Positions 24,630 to 37,445 of a stretch of 64,000 nucleotides of DNA are shown in pieces; position 1 is the first letter of the stretch, and each line of letters opens with the position of its first letter. The stretch is from contig NC_091870.1 of assembly GCF_019399895.1 (NCBI RefSeq), positions 8,911,001 to 8,975,000 on the forward strand, read 5' to 3'. The translations under genes and the position numbers were made by a program. The notes under the pieces were generated by a model that worked only from the letters and a program-made list of their open reading frames with translations, made no database searches and had not been told where the DNA came from. This DNA is from Cardiocondyla obscurior (lineage: Eukaryota > Arthropoda > Insecta > Hymenoptera > Formicidae).

Positions 24630-27600
24630 AAAAAGAGAAGGCATAGCCAGTTACAGGACATTGCCTTGCGTTCGAAATTCGTGTACAGAAAGTTTGGGCC
24701 CTGGATGTGGCCAGTGAACTTCTCCTTTTGCCAGTTTTCGTTGTTGAAAAGGACTCAGTAAGACAGAGGAGAATAAACGAAATAGTACTTCATGGGTTTC
24801 GCGGCTGTGCAAAGTAAAGTGTGCTCGCTAATTAGAGCACGCGAAAAGAAAACTTTTAAACTGTTAAATAATTAATCAAGTCTACGTGAGTGCCGAGATT
24901 CTAAGAATCTGTTTTAAGGCTTCGACGCTGTATTAGTATAACGCGAAAAGTGATCGAATATTCTCCGAGAGAATCTTCCTCGAATTGCTCATCGCGCGGT
25001 AAACGATTTTCGTAGGGATGTCTCGTGAAATCTGATTGACGGTGAATACGGTGTAGCTGCGCGTACGAAAATAATCTTTTGGCCACGAATGAGAAGAGAC
25101 GCGCTTAGGAAACTCTCGTGATAATTTACAGGAGGACTGGTGTGTAATAGAAACGATCATGATTCAATAAAACCTCTCTCGTACTCTTCTATGAAAAAGG
25201 ATCAAAATGCACGAGAGACGATCAGTGATATCCTCGATAAAGTATGTTTTCTAAGAACTTTAAAGTCAGAATCGATAGATATCTAGAATAAAAATCATGT
25301 TTATTCTTTGAGGAAGTAATGAGATCGAAGGTATGCTGTCTTGAAAAGGTATAATATCTTTTTTTTTTAATTATAATATTAATTGAGACAAAATTGATTT
25401 AGGAAAATCCGTCGAATGACTTGCTCTCGTAAAAAGAATCGACGAGTCGCGAGGTACCAATTAACGATCTAGCGTTGCTCCTCTTTCCTCGATGTAAAAT
25501 TAATAAAAAAAAAAAAAAAAAAGGAAAGACGGTGATATTAGCAATGACTGATTCGAACAAATCTTAGGAAACAATTTGCACGGATGCGATTGTAGGCAAA
25601 ATATTTTTATCGTTTTGCAGATTTTACTTCCAACATTTTTTCTAAAAGCATTACTTTAAATTATTCTCGTTATTACCGCATAAATAATTTTAAGAGATAT
25701 ATTATTCATCTAAGATATCGATCAAAATATTTTATTCATTCTCTACTAAACATCTTGTGTACATAGTTAGACTAACGCTTAAAAAGAAATGGGCGTGGAA
25801 GTATTTAACTTTAATTTACATATAATTGCAATAAAAATCGTTTAATACAGAATCACTAAAATATTTTGATTGACTATTTTAAACGACTGGTACTTTATTA
25901 ATTTGCTGATAAAACATTTAAATATTATTTTTAACACGTACAATATTTTATGATAAAGGGACGTTTGATTGCATTTTATTCTTAGTTTATTCACGACAAT
26001 AAGATGTTGGAAGTAAAATGTTAGAGAAACGAAAGCGTTATAACGGAATTTTATCCTATTTATACATTTATTATTGTATAGAAAAGCGAGCAGATATTAT
26101 ATATGTATATGACACACATACTTATTGATTATGTTATGCGTGTATAAATTGTTTAACGAATTAAATAGATTTTATTAAAGTCTGTTTGAGTAAAGAATAC
26201 ATGAGACGCATATAATAAGAGTTCCATTCGAGGGATTCGAGTGTGAAATACGTTTAATGAGGAATGTAATACAATTTTATCAAGAATAGTCTCATCTCAT
26301 ACAAATATACATATATTACGACAGTGGTACTGACGTTGACCACAGTTTGCATTTCTCCACCATAGATTTGCGATATTATATTTTCATGATTTTTTTTTGA
26401 AAGAAAAAAAAGAAACCAAAATAGAGTTCAGTGTGTAAAGTTTTTAATAATTTATAAAATATGAAATATCACAGAACTTGCTTTAAATAGCAAATGTTCT
26501 AATGAATATCATTATCCTGCACAAATAATAAGTAACTCAATAATGTACAAATATTGAAATAAGTTATTTTAGAGACTATATTTTTATGCGAATTCACATT
26601 CGATGTAGCTTACGTGTTGTCACGTGTTGATTAATGTGCTCGGTATTCCTCATTCACGTATATTGCGAACTCGAATGTGTTTCACATGAGATTGTACGTA
26701 AGTGACTCTTATACATATGGAAAGTATCTGTAAGTAATGCGAGAGGAAAGACAAAAAAAAAAAAGTGGAAACCCGACGAATAAGTAATTTATATTAGCAT
26801 ACGCGAAAATGCTTATACTTAAATACAGGGTGTGTGAATGTGTTGCCAGTGCTGAGAGTTAGGTGACGTTTGACCGTGTCGTATGTTCACGTCGAGCATG
26901 ATTGCACGGCGCACCGTAAGTGCACCAAGTCGTTTCTACCAAATTGCATCATCGTCTCCTCCTAATTGAGATTCACGATACGCTCGTTTTTATACAGGTC
27001 GATCTAGGTATTACGCATCGTTTCTTCTCGACTATAAAATCTTCGGTAAGACTCTTTTGGCCGTGGCGATGCTGTGACGTCTTCATTTAAAAATCTCAAA
27101 GTCGACGAAAGAATTTATGGACGAGGATACCAGCGATACTTTGGTGCATCCTGTATATAGCTATATGTTGTTAACTTAGTATTACTATTAACAAGGTTAA
27201 TCGTTGACGTAGTTGGCGATAATAAAGATTTTTTAAAACCTATTCTGTGAAGCAAAGATCAAACAAGACATGTTAAGAATCGAAAGACAATTTATTATCC
27301 CCCCCATGTTGAATTTTATTAATCTAGTTAATCAGTTATGTGTTTAATATAAGTAGCAATGTTTTAAAAAATTATTTATAAATGAAGTGACAGTGTTACA
27401 TGAACTGAAACGTAATTCTAATTATTATTGTTATTAATGTAATTGATTTAACACAGCAAAAATGACGTTCAGTTTATACGAATTTTAAAAGAAACGCGAT
27501 ATAATTTAGGACTTTTTAATTAAATTAATTTTAACATTTATGTTTAATTTTACATATTAACAATAATTGTTTTTAATTAAAAAAAAAAACAGAATTATTA

Positions 27601-30600
27601 CTATTAACACGGCTGACAATTAACATGGTTAATAGTGATGACGAGCCACAAACTGACGTTTGTCGCAGATAAAAAAGCAATAAATAGTAAATGGGGCTTA
27701 GCGTTTAAGCTGATCTAAAGCACGTTTGATTTGCAAAGTTTTTTCCTGCTTGATTTTCTGGGAGAAATGAGAGATTCTGCTCTTTTTTCGGTTACATTAT
27801 TTTACGCTTGCTTTCTTTTATTTTAGTTTTGAAAAGCGTAGAAAAGCGAAACCGAAAAAAATCAGATCTTTAATGGGCGAAAGAAACGAAGAAACCAAAG
27901 TTTCGGCATCGTTTAAATATTTCTCACAACTTCCTGAAAAATAATTAGCCGTTCGGTTATTGCCTAATTACACATTACAAAGGCGTATTATAAAAAAAAG
28001 CACATTTAAGTGAACGCGGGTCTCGGTTACGCATAAGGGTCTATAGTTCCTGCGATTTTTTATCTCTGAATCTCTTAATTTGCAAAGCAGATTCTGTAAA
28101 GCGTACATTACGTCCTCAGCGTATCGATCATTACAAAAAAAACTCGTTGAAGACTTCTTTCTTTTCACGTAAGGAAAGAATAGAAGGCCTCACCGTTTTC
28201 GCGCGACACTTCCGATATTTTGTATCGGCAGAATAATATGATAAGCACTGTCGATGAAGCGATCTATCTCTAGTATTTGAGGATGGAAATAGTACTTTGC
28301 CCATCACTGTCCCTCGACGATTAACCATAGGAGAAAAATAAGAAAACGTCCGATTATTATAAAGTGCTCTCGAATATTTTATAAGTCTCAAGTTTGTGAT
28401 TCCTCTTCTGTAACGCACTCTTTCTACGAGGAAATCGTCCTTCTTTAGATCACGCTGCACGAGATCAATCAAATCAGTTGCCAATATCAATAGCTTCTCT
28501 ATCTTTATCTCTCTCTCTTTCTCTATATACTATAATTCATTCGCCGTTTCCTTTAACGGTGAAATAATAGATATAATTAATAAGTCGATAACGCACGTAT
28601 CTCGAAGTAACAATCCTCAGGGAAGAACAATTAACGCGATCAATCGGGATTAATCCATTACTGACTACTAGCAGCGATAGACGTTTAGTGATTGCACTCT
28701 TTTTGTGAGACTTTGATCCCTCTATCAAGTACCGTCTCTCTATCAAGTCGGTCGTTTTCAGTCTAATTATCAAGAATTTTATTAATCAAACTTGACGTAA
28801 ATCTAATTTTTCAAATTAGTCCGTGTCTCTATCTAGCAAATAAATCACTCTTCAACGAGATTATGGATGTAGATGCAACATTTACGCTTCGAACAAGCTT
28901 CTTTACTCTTCAATGGCATTAATACCTATTTCATATCCATTTTATCGAGATAAAGAGCGCCTATCATCATTTCCCGCTCTTCGTTAAATTTGCAATCGTT
29001 TACCCTCGCCCTTCTTCCTCTCGCGTTTTATTTCACCTCGAAGGCATTTATGAATAAGTAAATCAATGTGTGAATTTTGTACATATATATTTATATGGCT
29101 GAATCTCGTGTGCGTGGGCAGTTTTAACGATACATCGATAACAACGATATTTCATATAAAAAGGATATCCTCGATTTCGCGCTCTTTTCGTTAACAGTTA
29201 ATTAATAACTTCTCGGTGACTGCTATTTCTTGACGCTATTTTTTACATTACATTAGTCACAACTTTCGCGGAGAAAAATGCCGCTGCAAAGAAATATATT
29301 TCATTTCTCTATTCCTCTTTTCTTTAAGAAAAAAAATCTCTTTATCAAGCAAGAAAACTTTAGACATATTGTTATCACTGCCCTTCAATTCTCTATCTGC
29401 ATATCGTTCGATGTACCGACACGACTAACGTTTATACTTAACTAAATTAACTTCTATAAAGATATATTTAGTGAGCAGTACTATTACTATTAACTTACGT
29501 ACTATCAAACTCAAAATTGTATCGCGTACAAAAGCTGGAGCAGTCGGATTCGTAATCGAATAACCAATTCTTATTTCTTTTCCTCATGATTTGCATTCAT
29601 GGATGTTTTTCATTTGTCGAAATCAATTATAGCAATTTCAACAGCAAATAAAAATTCTTACGTAAGATAAGTAATAATCACATATAAGAAAAAATCTCAT
29701 AACGAAATATGAAAATCTCGTGATAATTATAAGATGTAGTTAATATATTATTTTAATCAATGTCTCCGTTGTTGATGTGATAATAATAATTATATTATTG
29801 CATTGTTACATAAAATTGTACAACACAATTACTGATATTATTTATGTTATATGTGCGTTATTCGTAATTATAAAATTACGAAAGTATTTGAATGATAAAC
29901 TGTTCGAATGTTGACGGCTCTAGCGAACGCTTTACATCAGCTAATGACTCGTAATTACAAGAATCGAAAATTACGAATTGTAAAAGAAAAAAATAAGGAA
30001 AAAAAACAGAGATTGCACAAAAATTAATTTCGAATCTTCGAATCCTAACTTTGCTACAGCCTTCATCTAGCAAAATTAATATACGCGTTCCAAAACTCTT
30101 TGTGCGTTAAGTGCTGCAACAAATTGTAGCGAGATGTAAAATTGTTATAAAATATTGTTACAATAAATTTTCAAAGGATTATTCTCATTATTAAAATAGG
30201 AGAAAATATACTATAGAAGTTATTTTTATTATTAAAAATAAAATGAACTTGTGTCTTCTCATAAATATTCCGACTCTTTTGAAAAATAGTTTTAAGATAG
30301 GCGCCAGGGAGATCAGTGAGAATAATACTTTGAACGGGAATAATGATGAGCAAATTGTTGCAGCATTTGACAGTATTTAAGTCTAGTGGTTACTGTAAAA
30401 AGTGTGTATTATTTATTTAATTATCGTCGATATAATAAAATTGCCGAAATGTCCGCCGGACATGCACAACCCGATAATAACTGGAATAAATGGAAAATAA
30501 GAGGCGAACGCTCACTCACAGCTGTATCTAGAGTCGCTATATAGCTAGATAGAATTATATTTTACATTGTACAGTCGTATGTATATGAGTGCACTATAAA

Positions 30601-32230
30601 TTAGATAGCAAAACATATTTGTGAACGAAACGGAGAGTGATCGTGCTAAGAGAATGACATGTGGCAGAAAGAGAGTGAATCTTGCGAAGTTCCAGAAGCG
30701 GACTCATCTTTTGTTATCGGCTGATTGCAAATTTCATACGACATGTGTATATATATACATATTATATATATGATAGAGAGGAGTAGAGACACGCAAGAGG
30801 CTGGTTCGCATCGACGTAGAAAATCCGCCGTCGATCGGCTATTTCGTTCCAGGCTACGTGAAGTATAGATGAAACGTTAAATTTACGAGGGTCGTAGGTG
30901 CACGCGATGCAATTAGATTTTTTACACGTCAATGCAAAAAAAAGAGCCACGTTTAGTTTGGCGTCCGCGTTTTTAAGCGATGTATGTACATTTCGAACTG
31001 CGCCCGGGAAGAGATTATCGTTATTACTTTATCCGATGTATGGTTCCCAAATACAAGTGGAACTGATTGTGAGTGAAAATGGCTGTTTCCCATATTTTAC
31101 GCGAATCTAGTGGTTGGAAAATGATAGTGTTTGGTTTGTATGTGATGTTTTTACTGCTGTTAACGAAACGTCCGTGGTTTCGTCGCCCAACGTGGGGAAA
31201 AAAAGAATGGAGCTTGCCATATCGGTTAAAACAGCTTTTGCCAGCTTCGGGAATGTATTTTCACGTTAATCTTGCAAAAAAAAAAAAAAAGAGGTACGTA
31301 ATACACACCCGCGCGTCCTACAAACATACATACACACACATACACATGTGAATATGCATAGTGCGCGCACACTACTCATTACAAAACTCTCTTGAGTTCG
31401 GGGACGTTGTAAATATAATAGAAATAATGTCGTAATTACGAAATTATATGAATAAAATATTGAAACTATACGGGACGTTCCTTCCTGCCTTTCATCCCTT
31501 ATCGACGTGCTCTCAACGTGAACCTCTTTATTCTTCAGAGATTGTAAGTGTAAAAAATGAAAGTTCATGAAGCAATATATTAAAAGTGGGCGACGCTATA
31601 TCCACAAATTAAATCTGTTATTCATAACTCAGAAGTGATAGAAAAAATAATTAGTGGTAATGAACGGGAGAGTCTGTTCTGCTATGCACTGTTTTATTTA
31701 TATCGTAAGATGCAAATGTAACATATGTCATTTATTCTAATAAGTCTACAGCCTACCGTTCTACACAACAATCACAATCACAAGTCATATCAATCGATAA
31801 AAAAGAAGTATTCTTTACGATTAAGTCGCGTTTTTTTTTTTTTTATTATTTGACGATCAGCGTGCGTTTACAATGATTAGATACGATGATATTAACGAGA
31901 TTGTAAAATGAGGGTGTGCACGGCATAACTCGGGCTTGGAGGAATCTCGGAAAAATGTGACGAGAAGAGAATTTGGTATTTATACGCTTATATGGTAGGT
32001 ATGTAAGTGGACGACGTGATGCTGCTCCTCAAAAGTGTGTCCGAAGTGTGTTGTGTGCCAGAACCCTTGCGAGATGCGCGTTTGTGCGGATGAAGATTTA
32101 ACGGGGGTAAGTTCGGATGTTCGATTCTCGTTGGAGAACTTACACGCGGACGAAAGGTTCCTCTCTGGATCGTAAGAATTCCTAAAATCACAAGAAAATT
32201 AATTTATCTTTATCTTCATGTTAATATACT
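24630..32230. other. Nrx-1 3'UTR and intergenic DNA
   Basis: AATAAA motifs near 24772 and 25166 are candidate Nrx-1 polyadenylation signals; AT-rich sequence continues and a longer 3'UTR is possible. Open frames here (for example 28131-28490 minus) show no recognisable family and no splice structure. Simple repeats include a CA-rich run near 31320-31350. Confidence 0.6.
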
Positions 32231-32240
32231 TTTATTTATT
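32231..32240 (-). terminator. Candidate polyadenylation signals of the 272-aa membrane protein gene
   Basis: Two overlapping AATAAA motifs on the minus strand, about 26-35 nt beyond the stop codon at 32266-32268. Confidence 0.5.
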
Positions 32241-32265
32241 TTTTTTTTATTATTAATTGATGAAA

Positions 32266-34131
32266 TTAAAACCGATCAAGTCTGTAATTACCGGACTCAT
32301 TCGGTTCCAGAACGTCGTTGAGCTGATAATACTCAGTCTTGATAGATAATGGTTCCTCGTAATCTACGAAAGCAGTGTTATCGAAAGCCTTGTCATCCTT
32401 CGGACGATTTTGCAATGTCGGAGAGATGGCTGGTGGGTCAGCATACGTCTGGAAAATTATCAATTTATATTTATATAGAGGTAAGTAACTTTAAGCCACT
32501 TTTTCTGCATAAACGTTAACAAGAAATAATTTTTTTTATCAAGTTTCAATAAATCCGAACAGATAACTTGATTTAATTTAATTTTTCGATTAACAAATCT
32601 ATAATTTAATAATCGCCGACAGAAATTAACGTTCGAAGTAACTTAAGGGAATTTAATTAAATAAAATTGTATTTTGTCAAAGGAAAAAAAAAAACTGATG
32701 ACGCCAGAAACAATTATTTGTCATGTAATAGAAACATATTGTTAAATTGCCTTGAGTTTTACATGTTCAGTTGGTGTGGTCGTGCAAGAACGTTTGGGGA
32801 ACTGCCCACCCCCGATCGTTTCGTACGTGTGCTCCTCCAAATAATGTCTCGTGGTCCCGCGAGGGGTGAGGGTGGCCCACATTACCCGGCTGTCTTGCAT
32901 TGTGTCCGTCGCACAAGGGTAGAGCACCGCCTCGTTTTGTAGTCGGCCGTTCTTCGTCTGCATCCCTGATGCTGTATTCGGCATGGAAATCACTCCGCCT
33001 TTCCCGTTTCTGTTGCTATCGTATTTACCGTTTATTTCGTTTCGGATTTTTCTAAACTAGTTTTCCCTTTATCGTAAAATATACTTACAATTTGCATTTT
33101 AGAAGCAACGTTGCGAGTGCAACGCTAATAAGAATGACACCAACGCACGACGATATTAAAATCAGGAGCCACGTATCGTCGAAGACGGTTCCTAAAATTT
33201 ATATATGTTTAATTAGAAAAAAAAAAATTACATTTATTGGTATTAATTTTTTTTATAAAAGTTTAATATAAATAAAAAATATATTGAGTATAATTTTGCG
33301 TAAATAAAAATTATATCGTCTCTTCACACCTTGTTGAGGCATTTCTATATATTGCACTCCTTCAGAACGCCGGTCGCAAAAATGCTTACAAGGACTGTCA
33401 TTTAAATGCGGTGGAAATGGCAGAATGTCAGAGCTCGGATAAAAATCAGAACCTTGCTGAAGAATAGCTGGGAATGGTGGTGGAGGTATATGAAGAATGT
33501 CAGGGGGTGGTTCGAGGGTACAGTAAGCGCAAGTTGAATTCATAATTGTGTCCAATGCTCTCATCTGCAAATTTATAAATTAACAAATTAATATAGCTAC
33601 AGCAGAGTGTTTCAATTCACAATGTAAGAAAAATGTAACATATATAAAATTAAATTGAACATTAAATATATGTCACATTTATAAATTTGCAACAAATGTT
33701 AATATTAAAAAATTACGTCAAAGATAAAAATAATTTTCTAATACGTTATTTTTTTATGTGAATATATTTTTATCTATAAACTTGCACAGATAATTAAAAC
33801 AAATAATGATAAAAATAAAATTAGAAGAAATAAAAATAAGTATCGATATAAAATAAGTACTCTAATTAAAATATAATAAATTAACTAAAAAAATATATGA
33901 AAAACCTTCAAAAGTAATATGACATTAAATCTCCAGTCAGTCTTTTATCCCGTTTCCCTCCTCGTCTTCTCGATTGTGTAGCCTCTACATCGTCGAATCA
34001 AATTTCTATCTCACTCAATATTAATTGATGATGTTCAAGTAAATTCGTCCATTCTCCACAAGTCACGGATCACTTCATACGTGCACAATCAAGAAGACTA
34101 CGGCCGCGATAAGAAAATACACTCTTACCAT
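32266..34131 (-). CDS. Unrecognised single-pass type I membrane protein, 272 aa
   Basis: Five exons join with exact phase agreement: 34131-34081, 33564-33330, 33191-33089, 33009-32763 and 32448-32266 (819 nt). Residues 1-17 (MVRVYFLIAAVVFLIVH) look like a signal peptide. Residues 18-95 are a short, proline-rich ectodomain with an NST glycosylation sequon and several cysteines. Residues 104-126 (LLILISSCVGVILISVALAT and on) form the membrane helix. The cytoplasmic part, about 145 residues, carries tyrosine motifs (HTYETI, FVDYEEP, TEYYQL) that could be sorting or phosphorylation sites. Exon 1 ends at donor GTATGA; the other donors are GTGTGA, GTAAGT and GTAAAA. I do not recognise the family. 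The splice model is by eye; the phase fit at all four junctions is the main support. Confidence 0.8.
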
Positions 34132-34174
34132 CGAGCACTGGCTCCGTACGACTCTGATATCCGAGGGTAGTATC

Positions 34175-34208
34175 AGACTGGTGCAGAGCGCAAGCGCGTT
34201 TTTATTGA
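34175..34208 (-). promoter_or_regulatory. Candidate core promoter of the membrane protein gene
   Basis: On the minus strand CAATAAAAACG (TATA-like) is followed about 29 nt later by CCAGTC, an initiator-like motif. The predicted start codon lies about 45 nt beyond. Assigned by spacing only. Confidence 0.4.
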
Positions 34209-34550
34209 ACGTAAATGACAAACATAGAACCAGTTACAAGAGTAAGCTATAGGCACCCAAATCCTGAATTCCGATGTAAAAGCTGTCCTATTACACGAAA
34301 AAGATATATCTCATTTCGTATTTCTGTCGTGCTGTTTTTTTTTAAACTGGTTCCATTAGTCAAGTTTAGTTGTTAGACAAATCAACGTTTAATACAAATG
34401 TATAATATCATATAAATATAAATTATTTTTATAGAGTTATTAATTATTTTTTTATTAATTCAGCAGTTAATAATCTTATCTTTAAAAAATTTTATGAGAT
34501 TAAATTGAATTTATCGTTACCGCTTTTTCGCGATATAGATTTATCCCTAC

Positions 34551-34573
34551 CGCGGGATATTCACTATCCCGCG
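34551..34573. repeat. Perfect 9-bp inverted repeat, GC-rich
   Basis: CGCGGGATA, a 5-nt spacer, then TATCCCGCG. Flanking TACCGC motifs and a second imperfect GC palindrome (near 34586-34602) follow within otherwise AT-rich DNA. Confidence 0.75.
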
Positions 34574-37431
34574 TTTTATTCCTACCGCGCTTCAGAACGC
34601 GCTACCGCCTTTCTCGTTAAATTTTCTCATTAAATAATATTTAATTCCTTAATTACAATTAAAAAAAATAGCAATTTAATCACTAATATATTTGCCCAAA
34701 TAAACAATTAAGAAATTAAAAATACACGAAATGATAAATTCGTCAATCCGAGGATTTCTCGGCGCCGAGTATCCGAAAACGCTTGAAATGTGTCAGGAAT
34801 ATAGGAGGAGTAAGTTGGTGGCAGCCGAGAGCCTGTTTCCCGCCGATTTCGCTCGCTAATGATTAATCAATACGGACATAGAATTTCATTTTAGTTCCGA
34901 GGAAATTCACTACGAGCCCGTCACCGTCGCTATCAGTAGATAGCAGAGAATTTCTATATCATCTAAAGATTCAAAAGAGGACCCTAGGACTTAACACGGA
35001 ACACGCTTGAAATAATTAATAATTAGCAAATTAAATAATAAAAATAGAAATATATTAATGACTAGACGTATCGCGTAAAATACTATATTAATCATCAATT
35101 TTAATCTGCGCTAAAGTCGACATTTCTGCGAACCAAAAATATATATTCTTATCTATTTTAACCACTCACGTTTCCTATTTAGAACGTTATAGTGCGTGTA
35201 TTGATTTTAATTATTCGATTTTACATTGAGAGCTTTACATCGAGAATGTTTTTTCGCGAAAAAATCGATTCGTGGACACATATGCCACGCGTAAACAGTT
35301 CTCGCTGTTTTCCTTCGTTACTCATATCTCATTTATTACTGTTTTCCTCATAACTGTATAGGAATATGTCGTATCCTTGAATATTTTATTAATTCTAACA
35401 CTTCTAGCTTGCTTTCACGTATAGCCGTTTACCTCGGCTTGTAAAGCGCAAATAGATATGTGATTAAAAGATCTTAAATGATATTTAGGCAAATTAAAAA
35501 AAAAAAAAAAAAAAGCGGTCATAACGCGAAGAGTTTAACTGATTTTATAAATACATTAATCAAGCTAACGCATTTATAATTTGCTTTCTGTTTCAAATAA
35601 TCTGATTGTAGGAAAAGCGTGTTTCTACCAAACATTTGATAGACGAATCATGTAAAATATATTTTTTTTTATTTAATCATTATTTAATCTAATAGTTTAA
35701 TAATTAACTTTAAGTGATTAAAAAAAATTCTATTTTAATATTGCTGGTGCAGAAATCAGTTCGTGCTGCATATTAATCTTACGATATTTGAATCAGTCCA
35801 AAACAAATCGATCGTAATTTACGCAAAAAAGATGAAAACATTGCAATCAATGCGATCTAACATGTGCATTTTATTTTCAGCAAAGCTCGGCGTAAGTGGT
35901 ATAGTCGACTATCTGATCGGACATGCGTCGTACAGTATCGCATGTAATCTTGATTCAAGCCGGTCTTTGCTCACTAGTGCACGTTGGAGACCCTCGAGTG
36001 GCAGATTTAAACGTAACTGTTGTCGAAGCTTATTTCTTTTTCACCTATTGTCCGCACTTCTTGAGATGGGATTTGTATAGCAATGAGAGTCACGAAAAGC
36101 AAGATATCATGTAAGTAAATTATTCCTTTTAATTTTTACAAGCGAAAATATCATTTCTTCAAGTAATCCAGAAATTAAATCGTTTGATATGTTTAAAAAA
36201 AAAATTTAGAAAGGTGTATTAAAAGAAATAGCATTAAAACAGATTTTTTGTGGAAATAAAAACTTAGGAAAAAAAAGGCACTTATTTCGTGTAAAATAAA
36301 GATAACAATCTCATAGAAACTAATTTTATCTTTAACTTTAATTACTTTTTTTCTTTTATGTTTAAATATTGGTATAAATTTGTGTTTCTACAGGACACTG
36401 TATTACTGAACCGTATAGATATTTATACAATCGCTTTTTCCCTTACAGTTCATGACGCACGAGAGTGCACATGATGTTTTTGAATTCAGTGAAAAGGAAG
36501 CGAAAAAAATTGTACAATTGACATAGAATTCTTATCAGACAGTGCATATAATAGCCATTTAATAGCGTTTGACAAGAGTCATTCGAATAAATGAACGTGA
36601 AATGACGTTGCACTTGACGTGCGAATCGGTTGTCTGCGTCAACATATCAGGTTTATCCACGCTAAACAAACGACCAACCCTTTCAAGTAGCAGGGTGGCT
36701 CAGTCGCATCGAGTGATGTGACACAACGATAATTAATTGTTCAAGCTATCGCGTTTACCAGAAATAAACACAGTAATGCATAATTTTTAAATACGTTAAA
36801 AAGAACTTTAATATTAATCTCTGATATCAGAATGCAAATAAAAAAGAAATTCAACGTTCATTAAATTCTTGAAACTGTGGCAGCTCGTTAGATGTATTAC
36901 CTCATTACTATTTTCTATAATATATACATAAATTAATGGGCAACTCGCATGCGTTACTCTTAATTTCGTTACGTGTTATTTCCCATTTTAAATTAATTTC
37001 CATTAATTACCATTTCGCTTTTGAAAAAGTTTAAACGGCTGTGAAACTGTGATAACACGAAACATTTAATTACATTAACGTATAATTTGTTAATACATTT
37101 AATTGCATCGCCTATATACAATACATTAAATTAATGAATTTCAATGCAATGCATACGAGGAATTGTGTATCGTAATTACACCCTTCCCTCGATCTTATGT
37201 CTTAATGCGACTTGTGCGTGTGTAATGATAACCCACCTCAGTTTAATCAATCGCGAGTGATGTTACGAATTAACGTTTAACAGTCCGCGCGTGTACGCAC
37301 GCAGAGTCAATAATAATTAATCTCTTTTTAGAGACATAAGCTTCGTGAGTGAATTTTTAATTTTACATTTTTTTTTTCTTTATTTTTTTAAATTGTTTTG
37401 TCACGCGATAATCGATCTAATTTAATATTAG
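34574..37431. other. Intergenic DNA between membrane protein and gustatory receptor
   Basis: AT-rich. The only structured candidate is the exon-like block at 35881-36111, listed separately. Confidence 0.6.
35881..36111 (+). other. Exon-like block of uncertain function
   Basis: A strong acceptor (TTTTATTTTCAG) and a strong donor (GTAAGT) bracket 231 nt with higher GC than its surroundings. From ATG 35923 one frame stays open to the donor (MRRTVSHVILIQAGLCSLVH start, signal-peptide-like). Splicing to a possible acceptor before 36393 would end it after four more residues. Alternatively it is an untranslated leader exon of the gustatory receptor that starts at 37446. I see no family similarity. 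Confidence 0.35.
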
Positions 37432-37445
37432 AATCCCGTAATGAA

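Noticed and set aside
26824..27160. ATACAGGGTG and its approximate inverse 330 bp apart, like transposon ends
   Set aside because: Only about ten bases match before the ends diverge, with no clear target duplication; too weak to call.
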